DNA of 34,188 nt, from positions 1 through 34,188 of the forward strand of contig JADNRY010000626.1 in assembly GCA_015501585.1 (NCBI GenBank), read 5' to 3'. The notes beneath the pieces were generated by a model that did not search any database, was not told the DNA's origin, and saw only the letters and a list, made by a program, of their open reading frames with translations. Both the position numbers and the translations under genes were made by a program. Positions 11,372-22,926 of this stretch are shown here, one piece after another. This DNA is from Rhodocollybia butyracea. Its lineage: Eukaryota; Basidiomycota; Agaricomycetes; Agaricales; Omphalotaceae. Every line of letters starts with the position of its first letter. Positions within the stretch are counted from its first letter, which is position 1.

Positions 11372-12325
11372 AAGCCAGCACAATCCCAGCACCAACAACT
11401 GCTACGGCGGTGCCAAGCATCTTCATTGGCATCGCGAAGCCTGTGGGCATTTAACTGGGTGTTGGCTGTCTCGAGTTCGGGGTCGAGTCGGTCTCACATC
11501 GCGAATTTAGCAGCTGAAAAGAGCATCATCAGCGGTTATTATGACGAGCGACGAAGATGTACTTACCATGGTAGAGCAGCTTGACCTTGATCAAGCTCTG
11601 GTTGGCTGATGACAGCATAGACTTTAAATACGCAAAGCCGTCTCTCTCTCAAGTTGTCACGATGCTTCTCCTCAAACTTGATTCGCTGCCTACGAACCGC
11701 CGCTCGAAGACTGCATAATAGTGAGATTTAGTATACAGAGAAGAAAGATGAAAATGACTTACGGGTCCACGCTTGGTAGCAGACTGTGCGCGCTCTTCTT
11801 CCTCGCCTTCGTCCGGGTCATCGTTGCTGTTGGACTCATGCTAGCACCAGGCGCGTTAGCTCGCGTGGTAGGGACCACTGACTGGGTTAAACTGCGCTCA
11901 GTGGCAGCATTAGAGTCCCGACGGCGATGGTGACTCCGGGTTGGAACCAAGGGGGCGCCTGCCAAAATGCTGGCCATCAGAAATTGTATCGACATTGTTA
12001 ACCGAAGCGGGAGGAGAGAGGGTAGCATTCTCGAGACGAGTATAACGACAGGAGGGCAAGGGTGCAGCTGCAGCATAGCCAGTCTGCCAGTGGAAAGTCA
12101 TTAATTCATTGATCATTGGTAAGCTCGAGGTGTGAAAAGCTAGATGAAGGAATGTGGGTTGCGATGTAAGCTGGATGCGTGAAGAGACGTACAACGTAAT
12201 GACGAAAAGTAGTCGGGCTGGATTGGATTCGTCAAGTACTGAAGGTATACATAGTCCATCGAGTTGTCCAAGGGATCCGGAAGGGCCACGGCGGCACAAA
12301 GGAATGGGACCAAAGGCAAAGACAC
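11372..12325 (-). pseudogene. bHLH gene copy B, nearly full length but broken
   Basis: This aligns with the intact copy along its whole length: the serine/proline-rich N-terminal exon (segments SDGQHFGRRPLGSNPES and SPPASVNN), the donor at 11758-11762, exon 2 (about 11567-11710) and exon 3 (up to 11513). The start ATG has become GTG (complement of 12323-12325). Exon 1 contains frameshifts. Exon 2 has 4 extra bases in a GA run immediately after NLR of helix 1, and exon 3 has an early TGA. Residues such as AVRRQRIKFEEKHRDNL still show the basic/helix-1 region. Clearly non-functional. Confidence 0.75.
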
Positions 12326-12412
12326 GTCGAGGAGGATAACGTGGCATAAGAACTATTGTGCGCAGTAAGCAACGCAATAGGAAAAGAGCAGAAAAAAGCT
12401 CACTCTGGGCGA

Positions 12413-13837
12413 AACCAACAATAGTTTGATTATTCAAATTGGACTTGTTGTTCAGTGTTTCCGTTCATTCATTGCAGGAAGAATCCGCTAAACTGGAAGA
12501 CGCCTAGACAGACGGTGCTGCATGCCCCAGTACCCGTAGTCTCTTGGAAACTCCATGCACCGCGTAGGGATTCTTGACAATGATAGTTTGTGGCAGAAAA
12601 GATCGCCTTCAACTTCAACTTGTTTGATGAATCGCTCCTCTCGGAACGTGCTTCCGAGACTCACGTGCATGAAAATGGTCTATCCAGTCATCTTGAACTT
12701 CGCCAGACTTCGCCAGAGCATTCTGTCAACCTGGTCCTATTCCATCGCTGATGTGGTCCGTTTACTATGCTGCCGGTTCCTGGGCTTGGGGTAAAGAAGA
12801 AACTATAGCGGTGGAATGCAGTTGTGCAGTGTGTGGATTAGCTCCTGAGTCGCGGTGTTCATTATTGTGACTGTCGCTTATCTGCTGCGCGAATTAGGTT
12901 CTTTTTTTTTTGCAATTCTTCTATTTACATTTCTCGTGTTCAGATTCAACTTTCTCTAACCTTTGTCGGCCACGTCGCTGACGGCCGCATATGGTGAAGC
13001 CAATCCTACATTAGAAGAGTACGGCTCAGTCTTTCACATATTGAATTCGCGTGGCAGCTTCAAATGCAAGATGTAGATGCGCTGCCGACTTTTCCGTCAA
13101 AATCTTGCTCATTGCGCCGACGCGATACTGGCCGCAAGGAAACATTGCCGATAGGTACAAACTACAAGTTTCTCTTAGGACGTTTCTCCTGGTGACTCAT
13201 GGACGTTATACTGCTCATCTGTAGCAGAGTTTTCTCAATGGACACCACTGAGACGCACTCTGACCTAAGTGGCTTTTTGCTTATGCTTTCTGCGAGCAGC
13301 TTGGGTGGTCTTCGTTCAAGTGTGTTTTTAAATTAGAAAGATCGACTTCCACCTTCCCGCTGAGTCTAAACTCGAACCAGTCCCCTGCTAGAGTTGTGGA
13401 TGTGAAAATCACACACGGCTGATCTCAGTCATCAAAATGTCCAAAAGAAAAAACGACTGGCTTAGGTCTACGCTGAGTCCTAATCATGGCCATCACCCTT
13501 TGTGCTCTAAGCCTCGTTATTCAAAGCTGGTCCTCCCTTTTCGCTTGTGAATACTTTTCCGGCCTTACTCAGACTATATGAAGTCGTAACTTCTCATCGC
13601 ACCCGGAGTACAAGTGTTTTGGTACTTGATGAAGATTAGTAAGCCGTCTATCTTTCAGATGACAATATCAATAATCGATAGCGCCGTGAACGGCAGGGCC
13701 CGCTACCTCTGGAAGCAAACACTCTTTGATAACCCAGGAGACTTGTTGTCTCAGCTGATAACTACAGTCAATTAATGCCGACTGCTCAGAGTACAACCAT
13801 TTGGAGAACACATTCTCAATTTTTATTTACGCATAAT
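12413..13837. other. Stretch without recognisable genes
   Basis: Only short frames on both strands, none resembling a known family or sharing homology with other parts of the window. A T-rich run lies at 12901-12911. It separates the first duplication cluster from the decayed ORF that follows. Confidence 0.4.
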
Positions 13838-14545
13838 TTAACAACGGGGCACAGAACGTTTTGGAGGGTTAACAGAACCAGAAAACTCATCGGTAGGTAC
13901 TATAAGCAATATTTGAGCAAGATGTTTCTTAATGGTGCTAAGAATTTGTTGACGGAGGTGTTCGCGCTTGAATGTATCTTTTATATGCAACGCCCTGCCA
14001 ATTTCTAGAAGTGAATCAGTAGAAAATTCCTTCGCTTTGGCATTCAATATGACACCAAAAGCTGCATTGATGAGCTCACGCCTAGTGTTGAAATCAGCGG
14101 AAAATGCATTGCAAGCACCGTACGTATGGCCATTAAGACAAAACCTGTGGAGCAGATGATATACAAGTACATTCCGACACTGCCAGGTTGAAGCCGTGGG
14201 TATTGATGCCATGTAACAAGGCATAACGTTGCAACAAAGGTAGGGAAGATGATCGAAGACCAGATTCAGCATGACCAAGGAAAGAACGTTCAAGATACAA
14301 ATGGGAAGTTGGTGGTTTAGGCAATACAGGAGTCGATGGTACAAACATTGAAGGACCAGCTAATGGGGACAGGCTGTCGTCGAATGGTATTGCAGAATCT
14401 TCATGTTTAACATACGAAACGGAGTTGGTGCGCTAGGTAATACAGAGCTTGAAGGTACAAACGACGGACCAGCTAACGACCGCAAGCTATCATTGAACGG
14501 TATTGCAGCATGAACATGTTTATAAGCTAAATGCCTGTAATCCAT
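13838..14545 (-). pseudogene. Decayed ORF of unknown family with an internal AIPF.DSL repeat
   Basis: Three overlapping minus-strand frames appear to be one former reading frame, starting with ATG at 14545 (MDYRHLAYKHVHAAIPFNDS) and ending at 13838. The protein motif AIPF(N/D)DSL..LAGPS followed by VPS..VLP and PT occurs twice, once in each of two frames, so the frameshift lies between the repeats (near 14415). The C-terminal part is the longest open piece and contains FSTDSLLEIGRALHIKD and REHLRQQILSTIKKHL, a helix-turn-helix pattern somewhat like a SAP domain. Proteins of this general look occur in agaricomycete transposons, but I cannot assign it. Confidence 0.35.
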
Positions 14546-15401
14546 GCTTGCAGTATGTGCATGGGTTTCAGTTGCAGCTTGGGGAAAATCAGGTGACCCA
14601 CCTAAGGAAATTTGTGAGGACAGACGAGTGGGAATTGAGAAATGTAATACCGTGCGCCGAGGTAGAGTGGTTGCTGGCCTAGGTTATCACCAGAAGTTAA
14701 AGCAATACCTACAACGGAAAAAGAACAAACCTGAGCAGACACGTTGACGACTTGCTCCCCTGAACGGGACACAGAGTCGGACGTTGAATAGCGTCAAAAC
14801 CTTGAGAAGACTGAGTGTGCGAAACTTAACGTTTAACAACGCCTGCTCACCTGGCAAAGGAAATAAAACAGGGTAATCGGAGGTTCAATGTTACTATTAG
14901 CAGAACTTGGGCTGAGTTGGGTACGCACGGATGAGCTCAACAGCCGCAGACGAAGATTTAAGCAAATCGGAACCCAGAATCACATCGATACTGGGCGGAC
15001 ATTCGGATACCTGAAAGTGATGCGGAAAAGAATGAGAACAGTGAGGAGCGGAAAACGTGAGGCACTCAGAACATGCTTAGGGACATGCTGAGCCAAGTCG
15101 GGGAAAGAAAGACAGCGAGAGACACGAATACAGAACGTCAGGGCTATAGACTGCACTGAGTACGACATTGCGTATGGAAACCTGCATGAGGAAAGGTAAA
15201 GGAAGAGGAAGAACTGCATTGGTTGGTTCAGTGGAACGGGTATAGACGCTGAATCGAATTACAGTCACAACTTGAAGACCTGTCAATTAATGACTAACGG
15301 CCAGGCACCAAGGTCGATCGAAAATAAGAGCACCACAAGACCCTCTACTCTAAAGAAGTAGCGGGAATCTCATACCTTCTCATACCCATTCAAAGTATAA
15401 T
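14546..15401. other. Stretch without recognisable genes
   Basis: Short open frames only; no family, RNA gene or repeat recognised. Upstream sequence of the decayed ORF at 13838-14545 would lie here if that ORF had a promoter. Confidence 0.35.
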
Positions 15402-15574
15402 CAGCGCCCTGGCGTTGTAGCCAGGGTAGTACCATCCAGCGCCCTGGCGTTACTACCTTACCAGGATAGTACCATCCCAACGCCCTGGCGTTACCTTGCC
15501 AGGATAGTACCATCCCAGCGCCCTGGCGTTGCCCATCCAGTGTCCTAGTGTTGCCCATCCAGCGCCTTGGCGTT
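15402..15574. repeat. Minisatellite with CGCCCTGGCG palindromic core
   Basis: About six imperfect units with core CAGCGCCCTGGCGTT, separated by spacers such as GCCAGGATAGTACCATCC. The core contains the inverted repeat CGCC-CT-GGCG. The units at 15540-15574 have the shortest spacer (GCCCATC) and the most diverged cores. Confidence 0.85.
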
Positions 15575-16782
15575 GCACCAATGTCAATAGAGGTATCGCA
15601 AAAAAGGGGTCGCCATGATCTCTGTGTCGGCATGGTTTTTTTTTTGGCATAGAGCTTACCCCACTGCAAGAATACGATCACAATAACTGTATGCGGTGAG
15701 TTTGCATTCATTGGGCCCTTTAACGAGATCCGAGGTCTTTCCTCGATCTTATTGTGGACAAGCAAGCTGTCTCTTTCTTCTGTGATGGACCCTGTCGGAA
15801 TCGGGAAAACAGTACGTCTGACGTCTAAGATACGGTTGGACGCCTATGGGAATCATATCGTGGACAAGCATGCTGTGTCCTTCTTCTGAAACAGTACGCC
15901 TGACGTCTAGCAATGAAAGGCAAATCATAAGCATTATATAAGATGGAGCTGGAGAAGACCTGTAATGTCCCTTTCCATAGGATCAAGAGATATTATCTAC
16001 TGCCGGGCTTCTGACATCGGTGGCACGTCCGTCTAGCTAACACAACAGTTATTTTCGCTTGGCCTCTCCGACTACTCGATATAATGGCTCACGCACAGAA
16101 AGGTGTAGAGCGGCAGATTTTTGCTATTTAGTATTCAAACAAGTAGCGTGTAGAAGGGCACGAGTGGTATTATTTGTTCTTGCCCCATAAAGAACCAATT
16201 CAGTACAGTCTTTCTACATTGATATTATTAAGCGCCCGTGCTTTTCTTCCAACATTTTCCATCCCTGCAAGCTACTTACATCGGTCAATCCACAAAGGGG
16301 ATCAGGGACACTCAAAGTTCGGGAAAATTCTGTATAAAATTTCGTACTCGGGAAGCGCCGCATCCTGCGGCAAACACCTTGCTTGAAACACAAATACATG
16401 GGATTTTTCTAAGCTTCATATAGTCTATAGAGGATGATTGGAAAGTTATAACTTAACGACAAAGCAGAGTGATGACAATAGACGCGTAATCTAATGATAT
16501 CACCTTTGTTTGTTCTTTATTTGCAAAAAAGGGTGGGAAAAATAATTTCACCGGTCGGAATGACCTTGACAAGCAAGGTGATGAACAAAGAATTTGTATA
16601 AACGTGATTTTTTTTGTCACTCTTGAAACAGGCGTTACATGCCTAACAAGCTCAGCGGCAATATATGTACATTTGATGTACTTACTTTCAATCATTCGTT
16701 TTCTCAAAGATCGGATCGTGGCTATTTGAATTGGGTGATTCACATATGGCCTTTTCGCTCGCCCCTAGGAAGCCCTAGGAAG
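15575..16782. other. Stretch without recognisable genes
   Basis: Several frames under 100 codons, none recognised and none conserved elsewhere in the window. A short duplicated phrase, GTGGACAAGC..GCTGT followed by TTCTTCTG, occurs near 15756 and 15862. Confidence 0.35.
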
Positions 16783-16789
16783 TATAAAA
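16783..16789 (+). promoter_or_regulatory. TATA box of the 238-aa gene
   Basis: TATAAAA lies 69-75 bases before the ATG at 16858, a normal fungal spacing. The broken paralogue at 22038 has no equally good TATA box. Confidence 0.5.
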
Positions 16790-16857
16790 CCCCCATCTCG
16801 AGTGGCATCAACCAACTCATCCATTGAACCTCCTCAGCTCAACAGCAATTGCCTGAG

Positions 16858-17741
16858 ATGTCCTCCTTGAGCTCTCCTGACTATCAAACACTCGCTGACT
16901 CCCCGCAGAACACTCAGAATTTACTTACGGCACTATCGACGGGCCTGCCGACTCCAAGTCTTTGGATCCTTGGATCCGTCGTCGCGTCTATGACCATACT
17001 CCGGTACACCATACTCCCTTGTCTAACTCTGCATGGTCTCGAGCAGACAATCAAAGCCGTTGATAGAATGTTGCAAGGCCATATCGGTCTGGGGATTATT
17101 CCCTCCAATGTTGATAGTGGTGCCGGTAGCGACTTTTGCTTTGCATCCGGCCAACAGGGACTAAGGCGTTTGGATCGTAGCGAGCATTTGTTGTACAGTG
17201 ATCAGTAAGTCTATGCGATTTTTTTTCCACTCAGTTCTAATCAATATTAATCTTTATTGACAGACTCGGATACCTCGACATTGGCGACCTGGAATGTTCT
17301 CGTCGGTGAGTTTATTGATCTGTCTTATAAGCTTCTCATAGCCCGGTCTGATATGTAGATGCATGGACTACGAGGAACGTTTATGTCGGTTAGTATATGC
17401 GCCATATCTGATGGCTCCCAATGTAACTCATGGTATTTTCCTCAGAATCAAAGACATCGCCCATGATCTACACTTACAGCCCCCACCTCCATCCTTGACG
17501 AGTTATCTCAAGGTATATATCACCCGTACATGCACCATTTCCACCGCATACAAGGAAGTACATATATTGAGACATGAAATAAAGGTACTTGACCTCTCCT
17601 TATAGTTTCATTCCTTGTATTCTGACGCATATATGCTAGCATTTCACCGTCTTGATCTCTAAGCGCCACAACAAGTTTAAGCTCGATGTTGTTTTGCTGC
17701 GAAAACGAAGAAGTACTTGCCCCACAGAACATGATGATTGA
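16858..17741 (+). CDS. Unrecognised 238-aa protein, four exons, intact copy
   Basis: The exon model is 16858-17204, 17264-17305, 17359-17584 and 17640-17741. All introns are GT-AG, 53-59 bp, and the phases agree, giving 717 nt with no internal stop. The start (MSSLSSPDYQTLADS) is chosen because the paralogue conserves the CAGATGTCC context. Residues about 37-60 (LWILGSVVASMTILRYTILP) could form one membrane helix. The most conserved part between the two copies is LTLHGLEQTIKAVDRMLQG followed by GIIPSNVD. Exon 3 contains DYEERLCRLVYAPYLMAP and RIKDIAHDLHLQ. The C-terminus is basic (VLLRKRRS). I recognise no family. A duplicate with frameshifts lies at 22038-22926, which supports this being a real gene. 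Confidence 0.65.
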
Positions 17742-17747
17742 GAATCT

Positions 17748-18035
17748 AGTATCACAACTTCTTGCACCGAGCCCCAGTCATTGCCTCGATAATACTTTCA
17801 TTGACTGTTTTGCGGAAACGCTAGTAGTGTGTGAGGAAGCATATGACTGTAGTCATGAGGATAAACACGACTTCTATAAAATACAAAAAATACAAGTGCA
17901 TTTCATATAATAAGGATACAATGATAAGGATACAGCTACAATGCGAGAGCGAGGGGCTACTTATTAGTGATGGTGTAACAAGCTTGGGTTGAGGACAACT
18001 ACCCATCCTGCGCCGAAAAAAATGACAATCGTAGC
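17748..18035. repeat. Segmental duplication, truncated partial copy
   Basis: Starts right after the stop of the 238-aa gene with CTTGCACCGAGCCCCAGTC and matches the starts of copies 1 and 3. It stops near GTAGCTGCAGG, before any bHLH sequence. Confidence 0.65.
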
Positions 18036-18369
18036 TGCAGGACATTGAGGAGAACTTCGGTATCGTGATCAACCAGTCGCCAGTCAATCTTTTGGGGCTT
18101 AAACGTACCATTTGTAGGAAGCCAAAGGAAGGAGAAACCGATGCGGTTCTATATGCGTGCACTTAAGCTCCCTAAAGGCTCATGATCTGTTGAGCTTTTC
18201 AAATTTGCCTGTCTAGAGCCGTTGAAAATAATATTCGGGGCCTTTGCGGTGTCATCATCTCAGACTAGGTGGTAGTAGGTAATGGGTATCCATCAACAGT
18301 ATTGGTTGTGGTCCTCCACCCCCGTCTTGCAGCGTCAGCCTCGACATTAATGGGTCGGAACTGAAAACG

Positions 18370-18745
18370 AAATCTACCGAATTCGCCCTTTCCACGCCAC
18401 TTGATATCTACTCGAACGCATCGCTTCTCCGGACATGTATTCGTCGTACCTTTGGGGACATTGCCACGCACGGTATCAAAATCAGCAGTGAGGAGGGTTA
18501 TAGAGGAGACGATGAAGGAAAATTGGATCACTTATGTTCAGTTAGTGTTTAAACTGGTTTATAAACAAGATCAAGAGATAGGAGTGGAAAGCGCGGAGGG
18601 CACAGGCACGACAGTGTTCGGGGACAAGGATGACTATAGGCGGAAATGCATAGATAAGTTTAATGGCAGGAGATTTCGGAAGGCCAACAGGGCCGCAATG
18701 GCTTGGAAAAGGGTGAGATTGTTCGGAGGGCCAGAGGGAACTTGA
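18370..18745 (+). pseudogene. Second copy of the adenylate-forming-like fragment
   Basis: The open frame contains VFVVPLGTLPRTVSKSAVRR, matching ILVVPWGTLPRTVTKATVRR of the copy at 9862-10146. It then runs into GDKDDYRRKCIDKF and FRKANRAAMAW, which also occur (in another frame relation) after the first copy at about 10204-10310. More decayed than the first copy, and no start or core domain is visible. Confidence 0.35.
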
Positions 18746-20067
18746 CGAAGGTCAAGACATTTTGATAATACATGGAAAGTTCTGTAACACCAATGCTGTC
18801 AGTCTGCCTTGCGGAAAGCTATCATATACGCTATTGCAACTTTTGCTTTTCGGACTGTGAATGAGATCAGCTTTGCAGTAGAAGTCTGTTGAATGGAACG
18901 TTATCAAACATGATTCCCTCTGAATGAATGGCTGGACTCACTACCCGGGCACTGTAAGTTTCTGGTACTCTGTGCTCATTGCAGTGATACTGTATATGGC
19001 AGCCTCTAACCAATCTTGGAAATTTGATATCACGAACTTGCACCGAGCCTCAGTCATTACCTCGGCAAAACTTTCTCTGCGAAAAAGTCTTTCCTAGTTG
19101 TTGGTGAAAAAGCATAGAATTCTATTAGTTACAGGGACGGACGCCATGTTGCCCCATCCTTCTTTCCTTTTTTAAAATTCAAGTACATCCAATAATGATA
19201 CGAGCAAGGGGTTACATAGCGATCATGTAGAAAGGTTGGACAACTACCCATCGTTTGAGCTGCACCAAAATTGACAATCATAGATGCAGAAGCCGGGGAG
19301 AAGGCGGCATGGAGGATATCGAGGAAAAAAACATAACGGTGCCAGTGTCGGACACACGCGAAATACGATCCACACTAAGTGGTGGCCTACAAGCGTGCGT
19401 ATGGAGGTTGTGTAGGACCGAGATATAAAAAAGTTCGGATGAAAGCAATGGTAATGCAAAGAAGTGACGAACAAGAGTAGGCGAGGCACGTACTGCCATC
19501 AACCACTATCAAAGTGATGAGGTAGGCGTAGCACTTCCAGCAGCCACTCTAGTCTTGTGTAAGTGTCGTCAACCAAGATGAGTTATCGACCAAGATCCGT
19601 GTCATCATTTGTTTTAATCCAGTAGAGGATCGATGTAGCTGTCTGTTAGCCTTGGGTCCAATCTAGCCCAGCGATGCGGGGAGACTGGATACTAGCCAAG
19701 AACACTGAAAACAACTGCAAGACAGAATTAGTACAGAGGTAGGTTTCTATCCAGCAGGGAGAAGGCCATCTAGGCCAGTGGGGTGTGGACATAATAAACA
19801 TAATAGTTGTGTCGTCAATGATAGTTATTTCGTGAATGATCGTTGTTTTGTAAATGATAGTGGTGTCGTGTAGTGGTGTCGTGTTGTCTACATGTTTCGT
19901 TAACTCTATGTGATATTCGTGTCATAAAGCAAAGCAGAGTCAGGGAGTTCGGGGAGTAGAATTCGTTAGTCGGTTTTTGAAGTGCCCAGAGAAAAAGGCC
20001 ACAATGTTTGTTTTCTGAAATTTCCCAAGCGGTAACGCAGAAGCTCTAGAAAGAACCTGGCACAATC

Positions 20068-21026
20068 CTAGCATTGATAGCTGCTATGGCGATACCAAGC
20101 CTGAACTTCATTGGCATCACGAAGCCTGTAGGCATTTAACTCGTTGTTAGCGGTCTCGAGTTTGGCTTCGAGTCGCCTGATATGTTTAACAGCTGCAGGG
20201 GGAAAGCATCATCAGCGGACGTCACGACAAAAGATCAAGATGTGATTACCATGGACCAGCACCTTGGTTTTGCTCGACTTCTGGTTGGTAGGTGGCAGCG
20301 TAGACCTCAAGGATGCGAAGCCATCTCTTAAGTTGTCACGACGCTTCTGGTCGGCCTCGATTCGTTCCCTACGGACGGCCTCTCGGAGGATGCTGATGAA
20401 ATAACAGTGAGAATTAGTGAACAGAAAGGAAATGTGAAAACGACTTACGGGTCCACACTTCCAGGAGACTGTGCGTAGTCTTCTTCCTCGCCTTCGTCCG
20501 AGTCATCGTTGCTGTTTGGGCTCATGCTAGCAGCAAGCACGCAGGCTCGCGTAGTAGGACCACTGACCGGGTTAAAGTGATTTGACCTGCGGCCAGTAGT
20601 AGCATAGATTCCTGACGGCGATGATGACTCCGGGTTGGGACCAAGGGGGCGTCTGCCAAAGTGCTGTCCATCAGAAAGCATATCAGCATTGTTGGCCGAA
20701 GCAGGAGGAGAGATGGTAACACTCTCCAGAGGGGGATAACGATGGGAAGGCAGGGGCGCAACTGAAGCATAGGGATAATCTGAGCAAAGCGCAGGGTGGA
20801 AAGTCATTGGTGAGCTCGAGGTGTTAGAAACTAGATGAAGGAATATAAGTGATGCAAGCAAGCCGGATGTATGGAGAGACATACAACCTGACGACGAAGA
20901 GTAGTGTTGCTGAAATGAATTCGTCGTGTATTCAGGGTACCAGTAATCCATCAAGTTGTCCAAGGAGAAGGGCTGCGGCGGCACGGAGGAAGTGTGCGAG
21001 AACATGGGATCGAAACCAGAAGACAT
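20068..21026 (-). CDS. bHLH transcription-factor-like protein, intact copy C
   Basis: The exon model on the minus strand is 21026-20449, 20392-20250 and 20192-20068. Introns are 56 and 57 bp, GT-AG, with phases in agreement (846 nt, 281 aa). Residues 1-175 are rich in Ser, Pro and Tyr with low-complexity stretches, followed by an acidic patch (DDSDEGEEEDYAQ). Exon 2 gives the basic region and helix 1 (REAVRRERIEADQKRRDNLR, then DGFASL), a loop with LPPTNQKSSK, and helix 2 continues across the second intron into exon 3 (HAVKHIRRLE). A short leucine-zipper-like helix (LEAKLETANNELNAYRL) follows. This is the layout of a fungal bHLH-Zip DNA-binding protein, probably nuclear. The Glu that normally contacts CA of the E-box is Asp here, and the usual His is Arg, so binding may be altered. 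Three dead paralogues lie in the window. Confidence 0.75.
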
Positions 21027-21130
21027 GCTGAGGGCAATAACAGAGAAAGAACGATTGATTTCAGGTAGGAACTATGTGCGCAGGGAGAAAAAGAGCAGAC
21101 GGCGCTGGACTCTGGGCGAATACGAGATAT

Positions 21131-22037
21131 ATCTCGGAGGAGAAAGGGTTGCGGAAAAAAGTGGTGGAAAGCAAGACAAGGCACGTCTCTTATAATATCA
21201 ATCACAAGTCAAAACTTGAAGCGCTCGTCTCACGGGCAAAGAGTCCCAAATCATTTCGTAATAAGGAACTTCCGGAAGGTCAATTATTGTTCTGTCAAAC
21301 GAAGACTCGACACAACGACATATGTACAACTATTATATCGCGTTGAGGACAAGGACAACAAGGCTTTTTGATTCCTCCATCACGCCTCTCTTCTGTACGA
21401 GTCTTCAGTGCTGATAATTATAGGATTTGCTCCGCCGTCAGTTAGGTACTGCACAGCCATGGTCATAGCAACCATCCACAAAGAAGAGGTATGAAGGCCG
21501 GCCGATCTGGGCTATCTAGGCGGATTAATGGCAGAGTCTACTCGCGGTCACTATTGTCTGTCTCATTGCCTCCAGGTGTAGTAACGCGTCCAACTCTCCC
21601 CACAAATGGTTCATCAACCATTGTGCAGTGTTTTCTAATTTTAAATCGAACTTTGATTGCACGCACTACTGCATTTTCCAACTGCTCATTGACATTGATG
21701 TAGATTTAATTTACACATGCACTCGCTACTGCGTTTTCCCGCTGCTCGTTAGGACCAGCAGATTCTTGTTCTGCCATTTCACTATGTAAGTGCAGGCCTT
21801 TAGGGCACATTCTTTGTAATACAAGTTTCAATCGCTAGTGAGCGCTTGAGCCTCCAAGCTTCAGCTGCTTCAAGCATCACGCATCATGTCTTGACCCAAT
21901 TAAGACCTACGAAGGAGAATTTACAGCACAGCCTTTTCTCCCATAATCGGGAGTCACCAGGAACTTTGGTTAAATTCCATCAAGCCAGCTTTGTATCTTG
22001 TATCCGCTGAACCTCAGCTCAATAGCTCTTGACTCAG
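21131..22037. other. Gene-free stretch with a small tandem duplication
   Basis: No recognisable gene. A sequence with the pattern GCAC..CTACTGC.TTTTCC..CTGCTC is present twice, at about 21658-21693 and 21718-21752. The right end is the presumed promoter of the broken 238-aa-gene copy. Confidence 0.35.
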
Positions 22038-22926
22038 ATGTCCCCCTCTCCTAATTATCAAACACTGGCTGACCCCCCGAACATCACCCAGAAAATTTCC
22101 TTATGACACTATCAATGCGGCTGCCAACTCCAGGTTTTTGGATCGCATCTGTCGTCATGTCTATGACCGTACTTAAGTACACGATCCTGCCTTGTCTGAC
22201 TCTGCACGGACTCGAGCAAACGATCAAAGCCGTTGATAGAATGCTGCAAGGCCATGATATCGGTTTAGGGATTATTCCCTCCAATGTTGATAATGACGCC
22301 GGTAGTGACTTTTGCTTTGCACCTGGTCAACAGGGACTCAGACTCTTGGATTGTAGCGAGCATCCATTGTTCAGTGATCAGTGAGTCTATACGAATTTTT
22401 CCCCTCTCAATTCTAGTCAATACTGATCTTTGTTGAAAGACGCCTCAATATTGGGGACCTAGAGCATTCTCGTCGGTGTGTTTATTTATCTGTCTTCAAA
22501 TAATATCTTTCAAGCTTTGCTTATAACCTGGTCTGATGTGTAGATGTATAGACTACAAGGAGCGTCTATGTCGGTCAGTATATGCACCATATATGATGGC
22601 ACCAGACGCAACTAATGGTATTCCTTAGAATCAAGGACTCGGACATCGCCCATGATCTACACTTGCAGCCCCTCCCCCATCCTTCACAAGTTGCCTCAAA
22701 GTATGTATCACCCCTATATGCATTACTTCTACTGCATATAAGGAAGTACGTAGACTGAAACATAAAATAATGGTACTCGACCTCTCCTCGCAGTTTCATT
22801 CAGAGTACTTATTCTGACGCATATATCGCCATCTTAATCTCCAAACACCACAACAAGCTGAAGCTCAATGTTGTATTGCTGCGAAAACGACGGACTACTC
22901 CTTCTCCTGGACCTACATGCAGATAA
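22038..22926 (+). pseudogene. Broken paralogue of the 238-aa gene
   Basis: Conserves the start context (CAGATGTCC, MSPSPNYQTLADPP), the membrane-helix region (WIASVVMSMTVLKYTILP), LTLHGLEQTIKAVDRMLQG, the exon 1 donor, and the basic C-terminus (KLKLNVVLLRKRR, stop at 22924-22926). A frameshift after about 22 codons leads to a stop (near 22104). The exon 2 region lacks a few bases at its acceptor side, and one extra codon (His-Asp for His) is present after MLQG. Confidence 0.65.

Larger units (their letters stand above)
9783..12412. repeat. Segmental duplication copy 2
   Basis: This copy starts at CTCCCTAAAGCCATTGAAGA and parallels copy 3 (18.19-21.13 kb). In order it holds the adenylate-forming-like fragment, a shared GGACAAGGATGA.TATCGG.GAAATGCAT block, the repeat words of copy 1, and a bHLH copy with its upstream region. 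The homology upstream of the bHLH start, including TGTGCGCAG and CTCTGGGCGAA, extends to about 12.41 kb, so the promoter was duplicated too. Confidence 0.75.
18190..21130. repeat. Segmental duplication copy 3
   Basis: Matches copy 2 in order: AGCCGTTGAAAATAATATT at its left end, the adenylate-forming-like fragment, the shared GACAAGGATGA block, then the CTTGCACCGAGCCTCAGTC block (19.03 kb), and finally the intact bHLH gene with its upstream region. It also contains degenerate GTGTCGT.AATGATAGT short repeats at about 19790-19880. Confidence 0.75.

Noticed and set aside
12555..12794. 79-codon plus-strand frame
   Set aside because: No conserved motif, no paralogue in the window and no splice or promoter context.
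18265..18531. Minus-strand 88-codon frame
   Set aside because: The paralogous sequence at 9862-10146 conserves the plus-strand reading (GTLPRTV) and not this one.
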